Translations under genes and position numbers: made by a program
Shown here: in pieces, positions 47,276 to 56,836 of the stretch
Position numbering within the stretch: the first letter of the stretch is position 1
Layout: every line of letters begins with the position of its first letter
NCBI GenBank assembly: GCA_022072055.1
Contig: JAJVIK010000006.1
Span: 186,001 to 250,000, forward strand
DNA length: 64,000 nucleotides
DNA from: a bacterium
Lineage (GTDB): Bacteria > Hinthialibacterota > Hinthialibacteria > OLB16
Reading direction: 5' to 3'
The notes under the pieces: model-generated
Seen by the model: only the letters and a program-made list of their open reading frames with translations
Told to the model about the DNA's origin: nothing
The model's database searches: none

Positions 47276-50200
47276 ATGAATAAGAAGAAGAGCTTGTTCT
47301 CGCGCTACCTCCAGCACCTCAGGGCCACTGCCCATCGGGGAGATGCCCGGGAAGAGAGCTTTTACCCGTCACTCAAGACCTTGCTGGAGGAAATGGCTCG
47401 GGAGTGCGGGCGAAGCGAAATCCATGTGACCACCCTGCCCAAGAACACCGAAGCGGGGAGTCCCGATTTTCGTGTTTGGAACGGGAAGGACCGCGTCGTC
47501 GGATACATCGAGGCCAAAAACCCCTCGGAGGAAAGATTGGATGAGGTCGAAAGGTCCGAGCAGCTCCGCCGGTATCGTGAAACGTTCCCGAACTTGATTC
47601 TCACGAACTTCCTGGAGTTCCGTCTGTACCGGAACGGCGAGAGAATCGAGTCGGTCGTCCTGGGCCGTCCCTTTGTTCTGAACGAGCTCCACGTCGCGCC
47701 GCCACTTGAAAAGCCCGAGGAGCTGTGGGCGCTGCTCGAACATTTTTTCGAGTTTTCCCTTCCCACGGCGTACACCGCCGAGTCGCTTGCCATCGAACTG
47801 GCCAAGCGCACCCGGTTCCTGAGGGAAGTCGTCACGTTGCAGCTCAAGGAGGAGGCCTCCGGAAAGGCTGGAGCGCTGACCGGATTTTGCGAGGCGTTCC
47901 AGAAGTTCCTCATCGGTCATTTGACAACGGAGGACTTCGCCAACCTCTACGCCCAAACGATTACCTACGGCCTTTTCGCGGCGCGAACTCGCGCGACCAA
48001 TGGGTTCAGCCGCCGCGCCGCCTTCGACCGAATTCCACGGACCGTGGGGGTCCTGCGCGACTTGTTCCGGTTCATTTCCTTTGGAGACTTGCCCAGGCAA
48101 GTGGAGTGGATCGTGGACGATATCTCGGAAGTCTTGGCCGTGGCGGATGCTTCCGGCATCCTCGATCGCTACTTCCACGAGGGCAAGGGGAACGACCCAA
48201 TCGTTCATTTTTACGAGACTTTCCTGGCTCAGTACGACCCGGAGGAGCGAGAACGCCGAGGTGTTTACTACACTCCCGAGCCTGTCGTCTCCTACATTGT
48301 CCGTTCGCTTCACGCCCTGCTCAAGAAGGAATTCGGAATGAGAGACGGGCTCGCGTCCGAGGGGGTGACCCTTCTCGATCCGGCCGCCGGAACCATGACA
48401 TTTGTCGCGCTGGCCGCCACGCTCGCGGTGCGCGAGTTTGAGAGGAAGTACGGCTCCGGAGGACGCGAGGAGTTTGTCCGAAGTCATATCCTCCGGAACT
48501 TCTGCGCCTTCGAGCTGATGATGGCCCCATACGCCGTGGGTCACCTCAAGATGTCCTTCTTCCTGGAGGAGCTTGGCCACAAACTGGAAGATGATGAGCG
48601 CGTCCGTTTCTATCTGACGAATACACTCGACATGGAGGAGCTGGAGCAAAGCCGGTTGCCCGGGATTTCCTCCCTCGCGGAGGAGTCCCACCTCGCGGCG
48701 GAGGTCAAAACACAAGCTCCCATCCTGGTCATCCTCGGGAATCCGCCATACTCCGGTCATTCGGTTAACAGGGGCGAGTGGATACTCGGCAAGATCGAGG
48801 ACTACAAGCAAGTGGACGGAAGGCCGCTGGGTGAGAGAAATCCAAAATGGCTCCAGGACGACTATGTGAAATTTCTCCGATTCGCTCAATGGAAGATCGA
48901 TCAGGCGGGGCGCGGCGTGGTCGGGATGATCACCAACCATTCATATCTGGACAACCCAACTTTCAGAGGAATGCGCCAAAGTCTGATGCGGACCTTCGAT
49001 GAGATTTTTGTCTTGGATTTGCATGGGAATTCCCTGAAGAAGGAGATTTGCCCGGATGGAAGCAAGGACGAAAACGTCTTCGATATCCGCCAGGGCGTTG
49101 CCGTCATATTCCTGGTCAAGAAGGGAAAGAAGAGGGCCGGTCCCGCTTCCGTGCGTCACGCGGAGCAATGGGGAACGCGTTCCGCCAAGTACGCTTGGCT
49201 TTCGGCCCACGAGGTTGGGAAAACCGGCTGGCGCAAGGTCGATCCCAGGTCCGAGTCCTACCTTTTCGTGCCACAAGATGGCGCGGGGAGAAGGGAGTAC
49301 CAGAGATTTCACCCGCTGAACGAAGTCTTTCCCCTGTATGGTGTCGGGATGACAACCGCCCGCGATGAATTTGTGATAGACATGGACAGAAGGACGCTCA
49401 TCAACCGAATGCGAGTATTCAAGCACAGTGATTTGGCGGATCAGGGACTCCATCAGTTCTTCGCGATACGCCGAAAACAAGGTTGGAGCATACGTCGGGC
49501 CTGGACCATGTTGAATGATGTTTCAGACAGAAGACTGGAGGGACTGACAGTTCCGGTTCTCTATCGACCTTTTGACATCCGCTGGATCTTCTATCACGAC
49601 TCAGTTGTTTGGAGGACGGTAAAACGTGTAATGTGTCACCTGATCGCGGGAGAGAACTTGGCTTTAGTCTCTCCGAAGCAACACAAGCATGAGTTCGGAG
49701 CCTTCGTTTCCAAAGTGATCGGGGCCCATAAGAGCGTCGCCGCGTACGATATCAACTATTATTTTCCCCTCTACTTGTATCCCGATGGGAACAGGCGAGA
49801 CCTGTTCGCTCATCACGACGCCTCGGAGCGAGAACCGAACCTCAATCCGGAGCTGCTTAATGCGTTGGCCAAGGCACATCGACACAAGCCTTCCCCAGAG
49901 GAAGTGTTCAACTACATTTACGCAATCCTCTACTCAGAGACGTATCGCCGGAAGTTTGCCGAATTCTTGAAGCGGGATTTCCCACGAATTCCATTCCCCA
50001 CAAGCAGGAAGACATTCAAAGCCCTTGCTTCCCTGGGCGAGAGACTGGTACGAATTCACTTACTCGAATCCACCGAGCTCGATCCACCCCTCGCGCGCTT
50101 TGAAGGCGCGGGAGATGGTCGGATCGGAAAGAACCGCGGAGAGGGATTTCGATATGAGGAGGGGGAGCAACGGCTTTACATCAACAAGCGGCAACACTTC

Positions 50201-50440
50201 GCGCCTGTCCCGCCGGAGGTCTGGAACTTCCAGATTGGGGGCTATCAGGTTTGTGAGAAATGGCTAAAGGACCGGAGGGAGCGAAAGCTAGACCTTTTGG
50301 ATGTGCAGACCTTCTGCCGCATCCTGACCGCCATGGGATTAACCCAACGGATCCAGTCGGACATCGACAAGGTTTTTCCAATGGTGGAGGTGGAAGGACA
50401 ATTCATACCAGGCGCGCAAGAGGACCACCGAGAGGAATGA
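47276..50440 (+). CDS. Single-chain restriction-modification enzyme (type IIG-like)
   Basis: This 1054-residue protein joins nuclease and methyltransferase. SPDF...YIEAK (D64, E79, K81) is a PD-(D/E)xK nuclease site. LLDPAAGTMTF (about 365-375) is SAM motif I and ILGNPPYSG (about 486-494) is the N-P-P-Y motif of N6-adenine methyltransferases. The last 400 residues (NEVFPLYGVGMTT, VPVLYRPFDIRWIFYHDSVV) resemble the target-recognition half of such enzymes. No helicase domain is seen, so it fits type IIG rather than ISP or type I. It should both methylate and cut its site. GC is lower than in neighbours: 49381-49440 has 30 G+C of 60, against 42 of 60 at 13201-13260. Recent acquisition is likely. 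Confidence 0.85.
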   Translation: MNKKKSLFSRYLQHLRATAHRGDAREESFYPSLKTLLEEMARECGRSEIHVTTLPKNTEAGSPDFRVWNGKDRVVGYIEAKNPSEERLDEVERSEQLRRYRETFPNLILTNFLEFRLYRNGERIESVVLGRPFVLNELHVAPPLEKPEELWALLEHFFEFSLPTAYTAESLAIELAKRTRFLREVVTLQLKEEASGKAGALTGFCEAFQKFLIGHLTTEDFANLYAQTITYGLFAARTRATNGFSRRAAFDRIPRTVGVLRDLFRFISFGDLPRQVEWIVDDISEVLAVADASGILDRYFHEGKGNDPIVHFYETFLAQYDPEERERRGVYYTPEPVVSYIVRSLHALLKKEFGMRDGLASEGVTLLDPAAGTMTFVALAATLAVREFERKYGSGGREEFVRSHILRNFCAFELMMAPYAVGHLKMSFFLEELGHKLEDDERVRFYLTNTLDMEELEQSRLPGISSLAEESHLAAEVKTQAPILVILGNPPYSGHSVNRGEWILGKIEDYKQVDGRPLGERNPKWLQDDYVKFLRFAQWKIDQAGRGVVGMITNHSYLDNPTFRGMRQSLMRTFDEIFVLDLHGNSLKKEICPDGSKDENVFDIRQGVAVIFLVKKGKKRAGPASVRHAEQWGTRSAKYAWLSAHEVGKTGWRKVDPRSESYLFVPQDGAGRREYQRFHPLNEVFPLYGVGMTTARDEFVIDMDRRTLINRMRVFKHSDLADQGLHQFFAIRRKQGWSIRRAWTMLNDVSDRRLEGLTVPVLYRPFDIRWIFYHDSVVWRTVKRVMCHLIAGENLALVSPKQHKHEFGAFVSKVIGAHKSVAAYDINYYFPLYLYPDGNRRDLFAHHDASEREPNLNPELLNALAKAHRHKPSPEEVFNYIYAILYSETYRRKFAEFLKRDFPRIPFPTSRKTFKALASLGERLVRIHLLESTELDPPLARFEGAGDGRIGKNRGEGFRYEEGEQRLYINKRQHFAPVPPEVWNFQIGGYQVCEKWLKDRRERKLDLLDVQTFCRILTAMGLTQRIQSDIDKVFPMVEVEGQFIPGAQEDHREE

Positions 50441-50480
50441 CGCGGGCAAGTTTGTGCGTGTCTTGGAGGCCATTCAATCA

Positions 50481-51584
50481 ATGAGAACCGCGATCATCCT
50501 CCTCCTGCTCTTTCCCGCGCTCGGCGCTCTCGGCTCAGATGGCGTCGAGACCCTGCTTGTCCTGGAGCCCACTCCCGAAAACCCGCGCAACTCGGAAGGG
50601 GACATCGAAGTCCTGTCGGATGGCAGTCTGTGCTTTGTTTACACCCGGTTCAGCGGCGGCTCCGAGGATTTTTCGGCGGCGGAGATTGTGGCGCGAACCT
50701 CTCCCGATGGGGGCAAGTCCTGGGGCAAGGAACGTGTCCTGGTCCCCCGCGAGGGGAAGTTCAATGTCATGTCGGTGAGCCTTCTTCGCCTCAAGTCCGG
50801 CGAGATCCTGCTCTTCTACCTGATCAAGAACAGTTGGGCAGACCTGAACCTCTGGGTGCGTCGCTCCGCCGATGACCTTCGAACCCTTTCCGATCCGGTC
50901 CGCGTGACCACCCTTGAGGGATACCATGTGGTCAACAACGACCGGGTTGTCCGGCTCTTGAGCGGGAGAATCCTGGTCCCGGCCGCGCTGCATCCCTGCC
51001 CCGATGGCACCGAGGCGACCTGGTCGGATGCCGCGGTTCCCTTGGTGTATTACTCCGATGACGAGGGAGTGACCTGGAAGAAGGATGAAACCGATCCCAG
51101 CATGCTCCCCATCGCGGGGGTGACTCTCCAAGAGCCGGGGTTGGTCGAGCTCTCGGATGGCCGGATCCTGATGTATCACCGGACAGATGGGGGATCGCAG
51201 TTCCAAAGCTTCTCCTCGGATGGCGGAATCCGTTGGACCACTCCGGCGCAAGGTCCTTTGGCCTCTCCACTCAGCCCGGCCACGATCAAGCGGATTCCCT
51301 GGAGCGGCGACCTGCTTGCGGTTTGGAACGACCATTCCGGCAGGCATCCTTTTCCGGCGAAACGGCGCACCCCCCTGTGTGTCGCCCTGAGCAAGGATGA
51401 TGGGAAGACCTGGGGTCCGAGCCGGGTGATCGAATCGAATCCTGATGGCTGGTATTGCTACACCTCGATGACCTTCCTGGCCGACCGAGTGCTCTTGTCC
51501 TACTGCGCGGGGGACAGGAAGGTGGGGGGACTGAACCGTCTCAAGGTCGTTTCGCTCTCCAAGGAGTGGCTGGAAGGGGAGTGA
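50481..51584 (+). CDS. Secreted BNR-repeat sialidase-like protein
   Basis: ATG 50481 has GGAGG about 12 bases upstream and starts a signal peptide (RTAIILLLLFPALGALG). The mature protein has several Asp-box-like repeats: SPDGGKSWG, SDDEGVTWKK, SSDGGIRWTT and SKDDGKTWG. These mark a six-bladed propeller of the sialidase superfamily. An early Arg and later Arg residues could bind carboxylate, but the full catalytic set was not verified. It may cleave sialic acids or other acidic sugars, or only bind them. It follows the restriction-modification gene by 40 bases and converges on the FG-GAP gene. Confidence 0.75.
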   Translation: MRTAIILLLLFPALGALGSDGVETLLVLEPTPENPRNSEGDIEVLSDGSLCFVYTRFSGGSEDFSAAEIVARTSPDGGKSWGKERVLVPREGKFNVMSVSLLRLKSGEILLFYLIKNSWADLNLWVRRSADDLRTLSDPVRVTTLEGYHVVNNDRVVRLLSGRILVPAALHPCPDGTEATWSDAAVPLVYYSDDEGVTWKKDETDPSMLPIAGVTLQEPGLVELSDGRILMYHRTDGGSQFQSFSSDGGIRWTTPAQGPLASPLSPATIKRIPWSGDLLAVWNDHSGRHPFPAKRRTPLCVALSKDDGKTWGPSRVIESNPDGWYCYTSMTFLADRVLLSYCAGDRKVGGLNRLKVVSLSKEWLEGE

Positions 51585-51603
51585 CATGAACCCAACTGCC
51601 GTT

Positions 51604-54537
51604 TCAGTCCAAATGAACTTCCACCTTTTCCAACACCGGATAGCGGTCCCCATTGTCCGATTGAAATGTGGCGCGGTATTGGAGGCGCCGGTGAGTGGGA
51701 TCCACCTCGAACGCCCCCTCTCTGACCGGCACCCACTCGGCTGAGCTCAGGGCCGCCTCATCCGGCGCGGACCGCGCTTCAAAGACAAGCGATGTTCCCT
51801 CCTCGATCTTCGCCGTTGAGAGAATCTCTCCCCTCGCGCGCGCGTCCTCCCAGGCGAACAGGGAGGATTCATAGGTCTCGCGCCATTTGCGGTCGTAAAT
51901 GTTCCCGATATCCTCGGTCCAGAACCAGTGCGGGCCGACAGTCGGCAGGAGGGTCACCCGTGGATTCTTGAAGCGCGCCCCATCGTTATAGAACACCTTC
52001 GATTCCGCGGCATGATCGCCATCCTTGGTGTGGCAGGCCATGGCGAGATCGAGTTTCCCATCGCGGTCGAAATCGGCGGCCAGACCATCCGCCGCGGAAT
52101 CGCCGATGAGCACGGTCCGATTTCGGGTGGAGAACCCTTCCGGCCCACCCCAGTAGAGCAGGCTGGGGAGGGATTCCCGCGTGAGATCGGCGTGATAGGC
52201 GGCCATAAAGAGGTCCAGGTGGCCATCCGCGTCCCAGTCGGCGATGGTGATCCCCAGCGGCGTGTTGCCGGGAAGCCACTGAGAGCGGGTCTCAGAAAAA
52301 CCTTTTGGGCCTCCCCAGAAGATCAGCAATCCCGTGTCCATGTGCCCGGCCACCGGGTCGCTGTAACTCCCCACCGCGAGATCGAGCCAACCGTCCGCGT
52401 TCAGGTCGGCGGTCTCCAGTTCGATCGGGTGCGGCATCTCCAGCGTGCTCTGATGGTCCGCTGAAAACCCATTCGGTCCACCCCAAAAGAGGCGGACCAA
52501 GTGTTTGTTGTACGAGGTCACCGCGATATCCAAATGGTCATCCTGATTGAAATCCGCGATGGCGCAGATCGAGGAGCGTCCCTCCGAGGGAAGCGCGAGG
52601 CGCCGATCTCGGCTGAACCCCTCAGCGGAGCCGTAATAGACCGCCAGGAGATCCGGTTCTCCGGGTTTGGGCGGATCGAAGGCCCCAAGGACAAGGTCGA
52701 GAAAACCATCCCGGTCCAGGTCGGCCACATTGCTGCTGTAGAGGTTGTACTCGCGGAGGACTGTGTGACGGTTAACGAGGTCAAACCCTTTCGGCCCGCC
52801 CCAATAGATGTTCGCGCCGAGCTCCCCAAGGGCCTCGGCCCCCTCCCCGCCAAGGTGTCCGGAGCAGAGCGCGATCAGGTCGGTCCAGCCATCGGCGTTC
52901 AGGTCGGCGGCGCTGGATTCGTATCCGCTATGAAAAGGGATTCGCCACCTGTTGGCCTCGGAGAACCCTTCGGCGCCCCCCCAATAGACCTCCAGGGGGA
53001 TCTTCTCGTCCACAGTCCCTCCTTGACTGTTGGAAAAGGAGAGCGCGGGGGGATACCCCTCAGAGGGAGGAACAAAGGCCACATGGGTCGCGCCGCAGGT
53101 CAGAAAACCCCCAGGGGCCTTCTCCAAACGCCTCCCGCCTTGACCAAAGAACAGGACTGACTCGGCGGAAAAGCTCTCCTCGGACTGGTAGACCGAGACC
53201 GCCAAGTCGGGCCGGCTATCCCGGTTCAGGTCGCCCACCGCGGTGGAGGTGGCATGCGGGATCGACAGGTCGAGATACTCCTGGAACTCCTTCCCCTCCG
53301 GTCCCCCCCAATACACGCGAACACGATCCTGGTCAGCCTTCTCGACACCCACCGCCTCGCCCCCGGCGGCGTGAGCAATTGCCACATGGGTGAGAATCAG
53401 ATCGGCGCGTCGATCCTGGTCGAGGTCGGCGATGGTGACATGGGAGGCGGGAGCGGCATCGAGGACTCGCGCCTCGCCCCATTTCCCATCCCCGGATGAG
53501 GGAATCACAAAAAGGTGGTCGCCTGATGTCCCAACGAGGAGATCCTCCAGGTCATCGTTGTCCGCATCCCCCACCGCGATGCACCTCCCCCCATCACCGG
53601 GAAGGGGAACCGAGGTCCGGCTCGGCGTGGAGCTTTCGCTGCTCCTCGGGGCGGACCAAAACACCTGGATCGTGAGGGTTCCGGTGAGCGCCGCCAGGTC
53701 CCGCGCCCCATCCAGATCGAAATCACCGGCCGCGAGATCCAGCGCGCTGGGAACCCCGAAGTCCGAGTAGCGGGTCAAGGCAAATCCCCTGGGACTTCCC
53801 CAATAGACTCGGATGACATTCCCTTCCGGCTGCCCCGGAAGCCAGGCCGGGGCATTCAGCACCGCGATGTCCGGCCATCCGTTACGGTCGAGGTCCGGGA
53901 GCGCGATGGCCTTGGCGTCATGGACCGGGAGGATTCCGTTGGCGCGGGAAGCGGGCCAGCCATCCGGCCCGCCCCAGATCACGGTGACCATGCGGCGAGG
54001 GTGTTGGATTCCCTGACGATTCGGACAGAAGACCAGGTCTTGGAAGCCATCCTTGTTCAGGTCGCCGACCGCGGAGGCGAGGCTCCCCTCCACCGCGAGG
54101 TCTCGGGATTCGAGCTCCCCGCCCGGCGAAATCCGACCGAGAGTGGCGGGAAGAATCCCGCGCAGATCATGCGTGCTGTTGAACAGCAGGTCGATGAAAC
54201 CATCCTGGTTGAGATCGCTCTTGTGGATGGTGCGAATCGAGCTATCCCGGCTGACATACAGGTTCTGTCCACTCGACCCCAGCCGCCCCTTGGCGAAATC
54301 CTCGAAGGAATCATCCGTCCAGGTTATCGGTTCAGCGTGAACCGATGAGACCGTGATGACCACGAGAATGAGGATGGAGAATAGGATGTATGGTAGTGTT
54401 GGAAGCGTTTGCAGAAATCGTTCCTGGGCTCTTGCGGCCTCAGGCTGTCGGCCCGGATCGAGGGTGGATGTGTAGAAAGTTGACCCATCAAGGAAGATTC
54501 TTACACGGTCATCGCTCATCGAGGTTGTGGCCGCCAC
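51604..54537 (-). CDS. Secreted FG-GAP/VCBS repeat protein
   Basis: Most of this chain of about 970 residues is a run of FG-GAP-like repeats of 50-60 residues. Each has a Ca-binding D-x-D/N-x-D/N-G core (DLNQDGFIDLLF, DLNKDGFQDLVF, DLDRNGWPDIAV, DFNQDDHLDIAV) followed by VYWGGPxGF. Such repeats build integrin-like propellers used in carbohydrate or surface binding. A membrane/signal segment (LPYILFSILILVVITVSS, then V-H-A) lies about 50-68 residues into the frame. The true start is therefore probably downstream of 54537, perhaps at a non-ATG codon near 54410. The upstream terminator T-run abuts the first in-frame start. No catalytic domain is recognised. Confidence 0.75.
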   Translation of the reverse strand: MAATTSMSDDRVRIFLDGSTFYTSTLDPGRQPEAARAQERFLQTLPTLPYILFSILILVVITVSSVHAEPITWTDDSFEDFAKGRLGSSGQNLYVSRDSSIRTIHKSDLNQDGFIDLLFNSTHDLRGILPATLGRISPGGELESRDLAVEGSLASAVGDLNKDGFQDLVFCPNRQGIQHPRRMVTVIWGGPDGWPASRANGILPVHDAKAIALPDLDRNGWPDIAVLNAPAWLPGQPEGNVIRVYWGSPRGFALTRYSDFGVPSALDLAAGDFDLDGARDLAALTGTLTIQVFWSAPRSSESSTPSRTSVPLPGDGGRCIAVGDADNDDLEDLLVGTSGDHLFVIPSSGDGKWGEARVLDAAPASHVTIADLDQDRRADLILTHVAIAHAAGGEAVGVEKADQDRVRVYWGGPEGKEFQEYLDLSIPHATSTAVGDLNRDSRPDLAVSVYQSEESFSAESVLFFGQGGRRLEKAPGGFLTCGATHVAFVPPSEGYPPALSFSNSQGGTVDEKIPLEVYWGGAEGFSEANRWRIPFHSGYESSAADLNADGWTDLIALCSGHLGGEGAEALGELGANIYWGGPKGFDLVNRHTVLREYNLYSSNVADLDRDGFLDLVLGAFDPPKPGEPDLLAVYYGSAEGFSRDRRLALPSEGRSSICAIADFNQDDHLDIAVTSYNKHLVRLFWGGPNGFSADHQSTLEMPHPIELETADLNADGWLDLAVGSYSDPVAGHMDTGLLIFWGGPKGFSETRSQWLPGNTPLGITIADWDADGHLDLFMAAYHADLTRESLPSLLYWGGPEGFSTRNRTVLIGDSAADGLAADFDRDGKLDLAMACHTKDGDHAAESKVFYNDGARFKNPRVTLLPTVGPHWFWTEDIGNIYDRKWRETYESSLFAWEDARARGEILSTAKIEEGTSLVFEARSAPDEAALSSAEWVPVREGAFEVDPTHRRLQYRATFQSDNGDRYPVLEKVEVHLD

Positions 54538-54591
54538 AAAAAAGGAACGCCAGCGATCCCCACGAGGTCAAAACCCCGGGCGATCGCTGGC
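54538..54591 (-). terminator. Rho-independent terminator of the second BNR gene
   Basis: On the minus strand GCCAGCGATC pairs with GATCGCTGGC (bases 54582-54591 and 54549-54558) over a 23-base loop. Five bases later come six T residues (A6 at 54538-54543 on the plus strand). It lies 120 bases past the stop of the BNR gene at 54711. Confidence 0.7.
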
Positions 54592-54710
54592 ATGTAATAA
54601 CCAATAGAAGAATACCGACTCTTGCATCTCGCCGTCAAGGGAAAGATCCGGAATCTCCTGACCCATCAAGGCGCGCTCGTCCACACCGGGCGGCCTCAGG
54701 TTCCCACCGC

Positions 54711-55823
54711 TCACACCCTCAACCGAAACCAGCGAATGCTCGACACGCAATCCTCGTAACACCAGAACGCTCCGAAGACCAGGTTCTCGGACTCGCGGAC
54801 AAGCGAAGGATACCCGAAACGAAGCGTGGCGAGTTGCTCGAAGGTGTTTTCCGACCGTTTGCCATAGGCGGCGGATGAGGTCCCCCAGATGGGTTCATCG
54901 GCGATTGGAATCCAGGCGGTCCCATCCAGACGCGCGAGGTGGGCCCAGAGCCCGCGACAATCGGTTCGCCGGTAAACGCACAGGATGCGATTATCCGCGA
55001 GGGCAAGCGGCGTGCAAGTTTCCCCATGAATCGGCGATTCGAAAGGCGACCCAAAGGTCTCCCCCGAGTCACTCGAGAAGGTGTAACGGTTTCTGAGACT
55101 TCGCCCCGTCCGCGTGTCGAAGGCCCAACAGAGCGCCAGCAACCGTCCATCGGCCAGCACTGCCTGCTTCTGCTCGAAGTGGGCGATGCCTTCGAGGCTC
55201 CCATCCATGACCGCGGCCCAGCGCGGCCAAGACCTCCCCGAATCCTCCGAGATGAAGGCCACCGCCTTCATGCCGAACGGGCAGTTCCCCTCCCAATCGC
55301 GCCAAATGGCCGTGGGGAGGAGAAGCCTCCCGGCCCCGAGGTCCGTGATTGGCGCGCAGGATTCAAAGGCGGCCCACTCCAGGGGTGGCCGGATCGGAAT
55401 GGGCGCCTTCCAGGTTCGACCCAAGTCGGTGGAGCGGATGAGCGCGAACTCCGTGCGCACAAAGCCATCCGTGGCCGGATTGGCAAGTCCCTCCTCGGCC
55501 CTGCTCCGATCAAAGAAAGTCACCAAGCCGAGCAGCGATCCATCCCGCGCGCGTGTGGTCCGGCAGGTGGTGGTGAAAGGTCTCTCCCAGGGCGGAGAGG
55601 CCGGTATTGGAGAGGGTTCGCTCCAGATCGCTCCGCCATCGGTGGAGCGGCACAGATACGAACGCACGTCGTGCGCTTCCATCGCCGCGCCGAGATCGAA
55701 GGTGACCACCAGCTCCCCATTGCCGCGCTCCATCACCGAGGGGAAGAAGGCGTGACGGCTGAAGATATTGGGTTTGGGGTTGCGGTACGCCAACCCACTA
55801 TCCAGAAGTCGAAGGGCGGCCAT
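54711..55823 (-). CDS. Cytoplasmic BNR-repeat (sialidase-like) protein
   Basis: The 370-residue protein has no signal peptide. Asp-box-like repeats occur as STDGGAIWSEP, STDLGRTWKAP, SEDSGRSWPRW and SSDSGETFGSP, so it should fold as a sialidase-type propeller. SRHAFFPSVMERGNGELVV is the opening strand pair typical of exo-alpha-sialidase-like BNR proteins. Absence of an export signal is odd for a sialidase and suggests action on imported sugars, or a start that misses part of the protein. It sits with the hydroxypyruvate-isomerase-like gene (start 56653, end 55865) upstream on the same strand, 41 bases apart, so both may serve sugar catabolism. Confidence 0.7.
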   Translation of the reverse strand: MAALRLLDSGLAYRNPKPNIFSRHAFFPSVMERGNGELVVTFDLGAAMEAHDVRSYLCRSTDGGAIWSEPSPIPASPPWERPFTTTCRTTRARDGSLLGLVTFFDRSRAEEGLANPATDGFVRTEFALIRSTDLGRTWKAPIPIRPPLEWAAFESCAPITDLGAGRLLLPTAIWRDWEGNCPFGMKAVAFISEDSGRSWPRWAAVMDGSLEGIAHFEQKQAVLADGRLLALCWAFDTRTGRSLRNRYTFSSDSGETFGSPFESPIHGETCTPLALADNRILCVYRRTDCRGLWAHLARLDGTAWIPIADEPIWGTSSAAYGKRSENTFEQLATLRFGYPSLVRESENLVFGAFWCYEDCVSSIRWFRLRV

Positions 55824-55864
55824 GTTTGGGGCGATCCGAAACCGATGGGCTGAAAGAGGCCCCC

Positions 55865-56653
55865 CTATTCCTGATCGCAGAGCTCAAAGGCCGCGCGCAA
55901 CGCCTCGATCTTGCTTGCGCGCTTGGTCATGAACTCGTGGCCGAGGTAAAGGCTATAGTCGGTCGCCGCGATGGCTTTGCAGATTCCGATGTAGTCCATT
56001 TCCTGGGTGTGGTCCATGTCGTTCCTGCCGGGATTGCCCGCCGTGTGGAAATGGCCGATATGCCGGATGTTCTCGCGGATGGTCCGGATCACATCCCCCT
56101 CCATGATCTGCATGTGGTAGATGTCATAGAGCAGCTTCACATTCGGGCTGTTTACTCGTTTGAGGACCTCGACCCCCCAGGCGGTGTGGTCGCACTGGTA
56201 GCCGGGATGGTCCACCTTGCTGTTGAGGAGCTCCAGATTGAGGTTGACTCCGGCGTCCTCGGCCGCCTTCGCGACCCGCGAAAGCCCTTCCGAGCAGACC
56301 TCGATGCCCTCCTCCTCGCTCTGTCCCGGGTTGCGGTTCCCCGAAAAGCAGATCATGCCGGGGATGTCGCGCTCCTTGGCGATGGCGATGCTCTCCAGGA
56401 GCTCCCGTTCGATTCGATCGTGGTTCTCGCGTTTGTTGAGGCCATCGGGCAGGCTTTCATGTCCGATCATGCTCGCCACCCGAAGCCCGTTCTTCCTGGC
56501 TTCGGCGCAGATTTCATCAAAGGGGGCGTGCTGACGGCCCCAGATCTCGACCGCCGCGAACCCGATCCGGGCAGCGTCGCGGAGAACCTCCGCCACCCCG
56601 CGCCCCTCATCCACAAACAGGCCGTAACAGAACGATTGCTTGATCCGCGCCAT
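55865..56653 (-). CDS. Hydroxypyruvate-isomerase-like sugar isomerase
   Basis: The 262-residue protein is a xylose-isomerase-like TIM barrel of the AP-endonuclease-2 family. It matches Hyi-type proteins: VNLNLELLNSKVDHPGYQCD (metal-binding Glu), VKLLYDIYHMQIMEGDV and IGHFHTAGNPGRND carry the metal Asp/His set. Hyi interconverts hydroxypyruvate and tartronate semialdehyde; family relatives isomerise or epimerise other sugars. No glyoxylate-pathway partners are next to it. The start ATG 56653 is followed at once by RIKQSFCYG, the usual family opening. It is first in a likely two-gene unit with the cytoplasmic BNR protein. Confidence 0.8.
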   Translation of the reverse strand: MARIKQSFCYGLFVDEGRGVAEVLRDAARIGFAAVEIWGRQHAPFDEICAEARKNGLRVASMIGHESLPDGLNKRENHDRIERELLESIAIAKERDIPGMICFSGNRNPGQSEEEGIEVCSEGLSRVAKAAEDAGVNLNLELLNSKVDHPGYQCDHTAWGVEVLKRVNSPNVKLLYDIYHMQIMEGDVIRTIRENIRHIGHFHTAGNPGRNDMDHTQEMDYIGICKAIAATDYSLYLGHEFMTKRASKIEALRAAFELCDQE

Positions 56654-56836
56654 CGCCGCGCTCCTTCCGGGTGGGAGACTCCAGGCGGACAGGTCTCCAG
56701 GATTCCGACATCGGCGGGGGGATTCCTACCTCCCAGCCAACCGGTAGGATAACCCAACCAAGAGCGCGCGGGATGGGGGTCCGATCCGGTTCGGAAGAGT
56801 GGCGATGACTCTCCCCGTGCGATAAGGAATTCGGAC

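Noticed and set aside
47369-48940. 523-codon minus-strand frame opposite the restriction-modification gene
   Set aside because: No recognisable motifs, whereas the plus strand carries nuclease and methyltransferase signatures.
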